Positions 58,425 through 64,000 of a stretch of 64,000 nt of DNA are shown here, in pieces. The DNA is from JAWKOK01 sp963765875 (GTDB lineage: Bacteria > Chloroflexota > Anaerolineae > Caldilineales > Caldilineaceae). The stretch covers positions 62,001 through 126,000 of the forward strand of contig CAVXYK010000005.1 in the NCBI GenBank assembly GCA_963765875.1, given 5' to 3'. Position 1 is the first letter of the stretch, and every line of letters begins with the position of its first letter. Under the pieces are notes generated by a model. That model worked only from the letters and a program-made list of their open reading frames with translations. It was not told where the DNA came from and searched no databases. Made by a program: the position numbers and the translations under genes.

Positions 58425-59348
58425 GTGAAACTGAGTGACGCACTTGAAGGTTTTATGCTCTTCAAAGCCGCAACAACCAGCACAAATACTGTAAAAGAGT
58501 ATCGATACTCACTGAACATGTGGGTTGAGTTTCTTGGAGATGATCCCGACGTGATGGCGATCGAGTCACATCAGATCCAGCGATTCCTATATCATCTGAA
58601 AGTTGATCGAGGGCTGGCGCCAAAGACTATCAAGAATGCCCATACAGGACTGTCGGCATTCTTCACTTGGCTCGAACGGGATCACAATATACCGCATGTA
58701 ATTCGAGGCCACATTCCTTCGCCAAAGGCGAACCCGCCAGAGATCATCCCCTTGACCAAACGCGACATGAGGGATCTTCTCTCGGCCTGCAACCGCAACG
58801 CCGCAAACCATCATGCGCCGTCAGGTCAGCTTCGTCCGACGCGGTTTCGAGACCGTGCGATCGTGCTCTTTCTTGTCGACACAGGTGTCCGAGCCAGCGA
58901 GCTCTGTGATCTGAACATTGGGGATGTGGATAAGGAGACGGGTGCGGTCCAAGTGCGTCACGGGAAAGGGGACAAACCCCGTACCGTCTACATAGGGGCC
59001 GTGACACGTGAAGCGATCTGGCGTTATTTGACCAAGCGAAAATTCAAGGACTTCGACGATCCGCTCTTTGCGACGGCCAAGCGGGGTCCGATGGATCGCA
59101 ACGCTCTGCGCAAAATGTTGGTGTCTGCCGGCAAACGGGCCGAGATCAATGACCGGGTCACGCCGCATCGCTTGCGGCACACCTTTGCCATCACCTATCT
59201 GCGCAATGGCGGCGACATCTTCACGCTGCAGCGCATCCTGGGCCATAGCACCCTGGATATGGTGCGGCGATACCTGGCTATCGCTCAGGTAGATCTGGCC
59301 GGGGCCCATCGCAAGGCATCGCCGGCTGACAACTGGCGGCTGGCTTGA
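58425..59348 (+). CDS. Tyrosine recombinase (XerC/D-like integrase)
   Basis: About 307 residues from the GTG at 58425 (AGGAGG seven bases upstream); an earlier ATG at 58359 has no RBS. Residues about 1-85 form the SAM-like core-binding domain (NTVKEYRYSLNMWVEFLG). The catalytic set is complete: Arg in DTGVRASELCDL, Lys in the beta-hairpin (KGDKPRTVYIG), HxxR in PHRLRHTFAITY, His in LGHSTLDMV and the nucleophile Tyr in RRYLAI. Lies 170 bp after tRNA-Val and 30 bp before a tRNA 3'-half-like piece, the setting of an integrated element or of a domesticated recombinase. No other phage or ICE gene is near. Confidence 0.93.
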   Translation: MKLSDALEGFMLFKAATTSTNTVKEYRYSLNMWVEFLGDDPDVMAIESHQIQRFLYHLKVDRGLAPKTIKNAHTGLSAFFTWLERDHNIPHVIRGHIPSPKANPPEIIPLTKRDMRDLLSACNRNAANHHAPSGQLRPTRFRDRAIVLFLVDTGVRASELCDLNIGDVDKETGAVQVRHGKGDKPRTVYIGAVTREAIWRYLTKRKFKDFDDPLFATAKRGPMDRNALRKMLVSAGKRAEINDRVTPHRLRHTFAITYLRNGGDIFTLQRILGHSTLDMVRRYLAIAQVDLAGAHRKASPADNWRLA

Positions 59349-59385
59349 TGGGTCGTGTCATCCGTATGATGGGCTGCCGGCGGCC

Positions 59386-59427
59386 TTTAGCCGCAGGGTT
59401 GCTAGTTCGAGTCTAGCTCGGGAATCA
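59386..59427 (+). other. tRNA 3'-half-like sequence (possible attachment-site fragment)
   Basis: 59401-59417 is a perfect T-arm (GCTAG-TTCGAGT-CTAGC with the TTCRANY loop), followed by TCGGGAATCA as a possible acceptor 3' strand. Upstream CGG/CCG pairs resemble an imperfect anticodon stem, but no matching 5' acceptor or D-arm is found, so it is not a full tRNA. It differs from tRNA-Val. Integrases often carry such fragments. Confidence 0.45.
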
Positions 59428-59503
59428 ATACAAACGTTTGCTGGAGCCGTTACCTCAGGAAAGGAGGTGGCAGTTTTCGTCTTCACATTGTGCACCTCAA
59501 AAA

Positions 59504-59532
59504 GAGCCACCAGCTCAGGCTGGTGGCTCCTT
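59504..59532 (+). terminator. Terminator hairpin
   Basis: GAGCCACCAGC-TCAG-GCTGGTGGCTC followed by CTTT: an 11-bp perfect stem. Ends the integrase transcript. Confidence 0.8.
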
Positions 59533-59719
59533 TCTATTCTGGACTATGGACCTGACGGTTGTTGCTGAGATCGGCCCTCAGTATCACTCCTGTATCAGTC
59601 GCTGTACGTGTCGAGTATGCATCCCTCGTACCCGCTGGCCTGCAATTGGGGCTTTAATGGTGTCACACAAGTCACTGCGAACAGGTCGCAGTCACAGATA
59701 CCACTAGGGAGAAACAATC

Positions 59720-60505
59720 ATGAAATGGTTCAACCTGAAGTCCAAGGCCGTGTCGTTGAGTATGCTATTGCTGGTGCTGGCAAGCTTGGCCGGATGCACG
59801 GCAGCCGATGTCCTGACGCTGAAGGCAGTCAACGAAAGCGATCAGGTCGCAAGCGTGGTGAGATTCAGCCCGTCGTACCATCTGGACGATCCGTCGCTGA
59901 CCCAGGGTGCTGCAGGTATCCCAAGCATAGCACTAGCGAAGTTCAGCCCGTCGTACTACCGGGACGATCCCGCACTGACTGAGGCGGTGGCCGGCATCCC
60001 AAGCATCGCGATGGCGAGATTCAGCCCGTCGTACTACCGGGACGATCCGGCGCTGACTGGGGCCGTGGCCGGCATCCCAAGCATGGCGATGGCAAGATTC
60101 AGCCCGTCGTACTACCGGGACGATCCCGCACTGACTGAGGCCGTGGCCGGCATCCCAAGCGTGGTGGTAGCCAGATTCAGCCCGTCGTACTACCTGGACG
60201 ATCCGGCATTGACCCAGGCCGTGGCAGGCATCCCAAGCGTGGCGGTAGCCAGATTCAGCCCGTCATACTACCTGGACGATCCGGCACTGACTGAGGCCGT
60301 GGCAGGCATCCCAAGCATGGCGATGGCGAGATTCAGCCCATCATACTACCGGGACGATCCGGCGCTGACTGGGGCCGTGGCCGGCATCCCAAGCATGACG
60401 GTAGCGAGATTCAGCCCGTCGTACTACCTGGACGATCCGGCACTGACTGAGGGCATAAACACTGCAATCGGGTTCATCTCCAGTCTCCTTGCGGTGCAGC
60501 AATAA
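59720..60505 (+). CDS. Lipoprotein made of eight 26-residue tandem repeats
   Basis: 261 residues. GGGAG precedes the ATG. Signal core LSMLLLVLASLAGC with lipobox Cys near residue 25. Residues about 48-255 are eight units of exactly 26 residues with the core FSPSYYxDDPALT and AVAGIPS. Position x alternates Arg/Leu and the residue after PALT is Glu, Gln or Gly. A hydrophobic tail (TAIGFISSLLAVQQ) ends the protein. Each unit has a conserved aromatic pair and an Asp pair, so a repeating ligand- or ion-binding solenoid is possible. I do not recognise it. Terminator hairpins flank the gene on both sides, so it is monocistronic. Confidence 0.85.
   Translation: MKWFNLKSKAVSLSMLLLVLASLAGCTAADVLTLKAVNESDQVASVVRFSPSYHLDDPSLTQGAAGIPSIALAKFSPSYYRDDPALTEAVAGIPSIAMARFSPSYYRDDPALTGAVAGIPSMAMARFSPSYYRDDPALTEAVAGIPSVVVARFSPSYYLDDPALTQAVAGIPSVAVARFSPSYYLDDPALTEAVAGIPSMAMARFSPSYYRDDPALTGAVAGIPSMTVARFSPSYYLDDPALTEGINTAIGFISSLLAVQQ
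59864..60487. repeat. 78-bp in-frame tandem repeat, eight copies
   Basis: TTCAGCCCGTCGTAC recurs every 78 bp exactly (59864, 59942 ... 60410). Copies are highly similar, with differences mainly at first or second codon positions of a few sites. Last copy is partial. Confidence 0.92.
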
Positions 60506-60536
60506 CGCAGCGGATGACCAAGTGAAACCAATGATA

Positions 60537-60580
60537 AAATGGGGCAAGCGTGTGCGTTACCGCACACGCTTGCCCCATTG
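60537..60580. terminator. Strong hairpin after repeat lipoprotein
   Basis: GGGGCAAGCGTGTGCG-TTAC-CGCACACGCTTGCCCC (16-bp perfect stem, 60541-60576), extended by AAT/ATT on the outside. No long T-run. Probably a terminator or mRNA-stabilising hairpin. Confidence 0.75.
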
Positions 60581-61461
60581 CTAGTTCCACGCTGGGCTTT
60601 GGTCGCCAGTGAATTTGGCACTCACACCTTAAACCTGTCACGGCCTGTCAATATTTCCCAATATCCGTCACAGCATGCCGTGATCTCCCATCATTCACCA
60701 AGGCCTATCGCATTGGGTGGGCTGTTGCTTGGCCCGGCAGGCCGGCGCTGTCGCGGCTGCATAGCGAATCTCGATCCAGCGGACGCAGCTGTCTGTGCCG
60801 GATCCAGTGGCGAGGGGATAGGGACAATTCTCACCAGTCGACAAGCAGTTCTTGTTCATTCCAGCCTGATATTGTCCACTTATGATTGCTTTTGCATTCC
60901 GGCTGTTTACAATGGCAACGCTCGAAAGCAGGCTGTCTTCGCCTCCCCCAACGGCTATAATTGTGGGAATTCTGGGCGTTGCGAGCGCCATTTTTGGCAT
61001 GTCAAGCCCATGCGGCTTTCGAGCGCTATAGTGATCACGACGTGACCACTTCGTGATCATTTCCGGGTATTTTTAGCCTATCACACGTTGCTGTCACCAG
61101 CCGTCGCACCATCTCACTCAAGCCAGGACGTGTGAATTTTTTCCCGATATTGACATTGTCAAAAAGCATGGTACTGTTGAGTCCTACAGTGAATTGGGCC
61201 AAGTCGATACGGTAAGTCTATCCGCGCTTTATCTGCCTCTCTCCTCACTCATTCCAAACCTTTGTTCAAATGCATTTCGGTCGCGCTCTTCCTCAACAGT
61301 CAGTACTACGCGTACGCCACGATATTGACTGTTAAAAGGAAATTGACACTGAAAAGGGATCGGACGATTTTGAGACCGGTTTCCCTCTGAAACGGGCGCA
61401 GCTGGCCGAAACGATGACAAAGGAAAAATTTCCTTAATTGCAGTGAAAAGGTTTAGTTACC
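60581..61461. other. Intergenic region, no gene recognised
   Basis: About 880 bp with frames on both strands but no recognisable protein. Near 61316-61350 two TATTGACTGTTAAAAGG / AAATTGACACTGAAAAGG words form an imperfect direct repeat. AT content is slightly higher than in the genes. Confidence 0.4.
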
Positions 61462-61776
61462 ATGGTACTTTATGTTATGCAGTGGAACGTCCATCCAGAT
61501 AAGACGGATGCCTATATGGAATAGTCCAAAGGGGCAATCGCACGTACCGTGGCAGCGCCGGGGGTAGTCGAATTCCGGGCGTATCGACCGGCCACGGGAA
61601 CGTCACAAGCCGTGATTACGTATGAGTTTGCCAACATGGCAGCTTGGGAAACTTGGCATGCACATCAAGACGTGCAGGATGTGACAACGGAACTGCGAAC
61701 GCTTGCAAACAATGTAAGTTCAGAACTATGGGGCCCGTCACCGGTTGTTCCCGACCCGATTCGACCAGGGGCATAG
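61462..61776 (+). pseudogene. Antibiotic-biosynthesis monooxygenase-like (ABM) small protein with in-frame stop
   Basis: The frame from the ATG at 61462 reads VLYVMQWNVHPDKTDAYME, then TAG (61522-61524), then SKGAIARTVAAPGVVEF ... VITYEFANMAAWETW. The two halves together are a 104-residue dimeric alpha-beta barrel (ABM/EthD-like) fold. The TAG most simply replaces TGG (Trp). Not a frameshift, because both halves share one frame. Downstream half could start at a GTG (61549) but would lack the first strand. Confidence 0.6.
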
Positions 61777-61880
61777 GCTCGAACACGATAACTAAAAACC
61801 AGGAGGTATGGTTGTTTCCTCCGCGCATATCTCTATGCCTCTTGGTAACTTTGTTGTCGTTATCCCTACAAGAAGCAGTC

Positions 61881-61932
61881 TAACGTAAGTTCTGCACAAT
61901 CAGAGCCGGATTCACGAAAAACTGCGAAATTT
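61881..61932 (+). repeat. Solo copy of a 40-80 bp repeat
   Basis: The stretch from TGCACAATCAGAGCCGGATT through CACGAAAAACTGCGAAA is nearly identical to 62409-62447. Same orientation. With the second copy it brackets the small membrane gene. Confidence 0.8.
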
Positions 61933-61976
61933 GAGCATAACAAACCGTACGCAAAAACAACCCTTGGAGTTCAAAG

Positions 61977-62357
61977 ATGGACAAATCGATCTCACCTGGA
62001 CTGCGCACAACATTTCTGTTCCACGCCATAGTGGCTCTAATACTCGGGCTAGCCTATCTGCTCATTCCGGATATGATAGGCAGCCTCTTAAACTGGGACA
62101 TGAGCGATTCGGCTTACCGCACGTTGGGGGCCGCAATGACCGCTATCGGCGTTTCGTCCTGGCTCTCCTTTCGGGCAAGCCTCTGGGGCGAGGTCAGGAT
62201 CGTGGTGCAGTTCGAAATCGTATGGACGGTGCTCCTCGCGCTTGTTTCTGCCTGGGCACTGTTAACCGGCCTGATTCCACCGGTCGGGTGGCTAAACTTT
62301 GGCGTTGCAGTACTTTTCGCGATCGTCTTCAGCTACTTCTACATCCGAGAGAAATAG
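61977..62357 (+). CDS. Small four-helix membrane protein, hypothetical
   Basis: 126 residues. GGAG nine bases before the ATG. Four membrane helices (FHAIVALILGLAYLLIP; LGAAMTAIGVSSWLSF; VWTVLLALVSAWALLTG; LNFGVAVLFAIVFSYFY). No signature residue. I do not recognise the family beyond a general likeness to small DoxX-type or hypothetical membrane proteins. The gene is bracketed by two direct copies of a 40-bp repeat, so it could behave as a cassette. Confidence 0.78.
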   Translation: MDKSISPGLRTTFLFHAIVALILGLAYLLIPDMIGSLLNWDMSDSAYRTLGAAMTAIGVSSWLSFRASLWGEVRIVVQFEIVWTVLLALVSAWALLTGLIPPVGWLNFGVAVLFAIVFSYFYIREK

Positions 62358-62395
62358 ATTCAATCAAGCGCCAATATTCCAAATGCAAACCTTCT

Positions 62396-62722
62396 CTTAA
62401 CGGTAGTTTTGCACAATCAGAGCCGGATTCACGAAAAACTGCGAAAAAATGAATGGTCGGATTGAACCATATCTGAGTGGTACCGACTGAACACCACTGT
62501 AGATGGCTTGAACCAGCTTGAATTCGGATGATTCGCCGCCATGATCGGCTCAATTCAGGCAGATCTTGTCCTGGATCGATGTTTTTTGACGAACGATTCG
62601 AGATCCAACCATCATTCATGTCGATTCTTGACCAGATCCGCCGAGTTGGGTCAGAATCGGCCATTCATTTTTGGTGATTTTTGGCAGACCTGGCTCCAGT
62701 TGCACAAAAGTTACGTTAGGAC
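62396..62722. mobile_element. MITE-like element with about 75-bp imperfect terminal inverted repeats
   Basis: 62396-62470 (TTAACGGTAGTTTTGCACAA ... AAAATGAATGGTCGGATT) is matched by the reverse complement of 62650-62722 (CTAACGTAACTTTTGTGC ... AAAAATGAATGGCCGATTC). About 180 bp lie between without coding capacity. A solo end is at 61881. No transposase nearby. Confidence 0.6.
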
Positions 62723-62924
62723 GTGCCCTAAGCATGGATCTATCGAGGCGTCCGTGGGTGGTCCCGTGCTGGCGTTAATCTCATTTATACTGCCGTCTGC
62801 CTCGGACTGACGTTTACCGCAAAGCGCGCATTTTTGGAACTCGATTTCTACTAACGATAGGCGTAACGCCTATAACGAATACACACGCGGTGATCTCAAC
62901 CTACACCCCAATCCTACCCCTTAG

Positions 62925-62961
62925 CCCTGGCAGGATTGTCACACCGCCTGCCAGGGTTTTT
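62925..62961 (+). terminator. Terminator hairpin
   Basis: CCCTGGCAG (62925-62933) and CTGCCAGGG (62948-62956) with a 14-base loop, followed by TTTTTC. No gene ends just before it on the plus strand. The stretch 62723-63133 holds no other feature. Confidence 0.75.
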
Positions 62962-63133
62962 CATTACGATCACCATTTCTCCTGACTGTACTCCGCTCAA
63001 TTAATCACCGCGGCTGCTGCTCCCCCTCACATCATCCCGATTCAACAATCACCACATTATTCACCACATGATGTGATGACGCCTCACCAAATTGCTTGAT
63101 ATCCTCTAGTCGAAGCACAGAAGAAACGCAACA

Positions 63134-63409
63134 ATGGAGAGCAGGAAATTACCGAGGCACAAAATGGGCGAAGCGGGCAGACATGCAACGGAAGATGATG
63201 AGTCCGGGCTCACCGAAATTCGCGTCAAGGGACACCTTGATGACCGCTGGGCCAATCGGTTTGATGGCCTAATCATTACGCTGACCGAGAATGGCGATAC
63301 GCTCTTAACCCGCCCGGTTGTGGATCAGGCCGCGTTGTTTGGATTACTTAGAAAAGTGCGTGATTTAGGGGTGCCATTGCTCTCAGCCAATCGCCTTGGG
63401 CCTGACTAG
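63134..63409 (+). CDS. Conserved small hypothetical protein
   Basis: 91 residues. The core IRVKGHLDDRWANRFDGLII and VVDQAALFGLLRKVRDLGVP recurs, from memory, in many bacteria next to zinc-type alcohol dehydrogenases, as here. Soluble, alpha/beta. No known activity. Start ATG preceded by AGAAGAAACG. The dehydrogenase starts 210 bp downstream in the same direction. Confidence 0.78.
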   Translation: MESRKLPRHKMGEAGRHATEDDESGLTEIRVKGHLDDRWANRFDGLIITLTENGDTLLTRPVVDQAALFGLLRKVRDLGVPLLSANRLGPD

Positions 63410-63458
63410 ACAGATGGCTTACATGTCAAACAGTAACCAGTTTAGTCAAACCCACAAA

Positions 63459-63632
63459 TCCAATTTAACAAAACGCATCAACAGCATTCAAAAAGGAAAA
63501 CCGATGACTTTCAAATAAAAACCGAATTCAATCCAAAAAACCGCAAGAACGACAGGTTTCCTATATTCAAGTCCAATTCAACGAAACTCATAAATAGCAT
63601 TCAAAAAGAGAGAAAACAATGACTACAACTGA
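63459..63632 (+). repeat. Imperfect direct repeat of a gene leader
   Basis: 63459-63519 (AATCCAATTTAACAAAACGC, CAACAGCATTCAAAAAGG, ATGAC) and 63571-63632 (AGTCCAATTCAACGAAACTC, AATAGCATTCAAAAAGAG, ATGAC) are two copies of about 60 bp. The first ends in a four-codon frame (ATG ACT TTC AAA TAA); the second leads into the dehydrogenase. Confidence 0.7.
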
Positions 63633-64000
63633 AATTAAAGATGGCATCGTCAATAGGCCGCAAGGTAAACCGGCAAGCGTCGCGGGCGGGAAAGACACGC
63701 ATATGAAAGCGATTGTTTTGCACAAGTACGGTTCGCCAGATGTGCTTAACCTTGAGGAGATTCAAAAGCCGATCCCCAAAGACGATGAAGTATTGGTTAG
63801 AGTTCATGCAGCATCCGTCAATGCCGGGGACTGGCACCTGATGCGCGCGGATCCGTTCTTAATCCGCCTGATGTTTGGGCTGCGAAAGCCAAAGCACTCA
63901 ATACTGGGCTCTGACGTCGCGGGGCGGGTTGAAGCAGTTGGCCAAAATGTTACACACTTTCAGCCAGGTGATGAAGTGTTCGGGGACGTCGCGGGGAATG
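63619..64000 (+). CDS. NAD(P)-dependent zinc-type alcohol dehydrogenase/quinone reductase, 3' end cut
   Basis: 127 residues visible. The medium-chain dehydrogenase start is at MKAIVLHKYGSPDVLNLEEI (63703); a 28-residue N-terminal extension from the ATG at 63619 has AGAGAG upstream and may be real. VHAASVNAGDWHLMRADP and LGSDVAGRVEAVGQNVTHF with PGDEVFGD are typical of the quinone-oxidoreductase-like branch. The GHE zinc motif of classic ADHs is replaced by LGSDVAG, so catalytic zinc is probably absent. Continues past the window. Confidence 0.92.
   Translation, partial: MTTTEIKDGIVNRPQGKPASVAGGKDTHMKAIVLHKYGSPDVLNLEEIQKPIPKDDEVLVRVHAASVNAGDWHLMRADPFLIRLMFGLRKPKHSILGSDVAGRVEAVGQNVTHFQPGDEVFGDVAGN

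Noticed and set aside
59341..59427. Complete second tRNA gene
   Set aside because: T-arm is perfect, but no 5' acceptor strand or D-arm pairs; only a 3' half.
60539..61060. Open frames on both strands after the repeat lipoprotein
   Set aside because: No conserved motif, no RBS, overlapping each other; treated as intergenic.
61522..61524. Amber codon read as pyrrolysine
   Set aside because: No pyl genes, and the family has Trp or similar here; a TGG to TAG change is simpler.
61881..62450. Integron cassette with attC sites
   Set aside because: GTCTAAC resembles an attC end, but no matching GTTRRRY partner or L boxes were found; an inverted copy at 62650 fits a MITE better.
62329..62810. Two frames of about 90-110 codons across the MITE-like element
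   Set aside because: They are translations of the inverted repeats themselves.

Overview
The window looks like a chromosomal segment of a Chloroflexota bacterium (Anaerolineae/Caldilineales-like). This is inferred from gene content and protein style: a DUF1361 membrane protein, a GT4 glycosyltransferase coupled to GH130, CAP-domain exoproteins ending in a YLPV-type tail, WYL regulators, ABC ATPases with long C-terminal tails, and moderately high GC. No rRNA or other phylogenetic marker is present, so the assignment is an inference. No plasmid, phage or CRISPR locus is visible.

Layout. 0-10 kb: a truncated MBL-fold lipoprotein, glycogen synthase, an unknown three-gene module (2.3-4.3 kb), a large MGH1/GH63-like glucosidase, a transglutaminase-like protein and an astacin-like metallopeptidase. 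9.9-16.8 kb: a WYL regulator, a broken nitrite/sulfite reductase followed by a small conserved partner, a REP-associated transposase with REP hairpins, an MBL hydrolase and a DUF1361 protein. 16.9-23 kb: a GH130 relic, a GT4-GH130 pair with overlapping stop and start, and an unusual ABC permease-MenA fusion. 23-28 kb: two paralogous secreted CAP-domain proteins with InlB-type beta repeats. 28-33.7 kb: a FetAB-like transporter, then a membrane-anchored barnase, barstar, a SAM methyltransferase and a Dam-type adenine methylase in a tight run, and a PH-domain protein. 33.9-45.3 kb: on the minus strand, a MoxR-DUF58-accessory-BatA-BatB-BatC-BatD-BatE (Bacteroides aerotolerance type) cluster followed by an S41 protease. 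46.2-57.7 kb: a two-gene molybdenum hydroxylase (FAD subunit, then fused 2Fe-2S/Mo subunit), a MacAB-like exporter (adaptor, FtsX permease, two ATPases, one carrying an AbrB-like tail) and PdxH. 58-64 kb: tRNA-Val(CAC), a tyrosine recombinase, a tandem-repeat lipoprotein, a MITE-like repeat element, small unknown genes and the start of a zinc-type alcohol dehydrogenase.

Two window-wide patterns stand out. First, many gaps between genes hold imperfect hairpins whose arms are short quasi-tandem words (about 7-12 bp). They fall in several sequence classes (GGGATTG/CAATCCC; GCAGCACGC; CACAGATG; CGCGGAT; GTCACTC; CATTCCG). Copies of this material also lie in frame inside the Mo-hydroxylase gene. 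Second, reading-frame breaks are very uneven. The MoxR/Bat/S41 block (33.9-45.3 kb) has about twenty single-base indels with conserved protein sequence on both sides, while 46-60.5 kb has none across several genes of 600-3000 bp. This suggests locally poor consensus more than gene decay, but decay of that operon cannot be excluded from sequence alone. Genes described as interrupted are given as the span that the combined frames cover.
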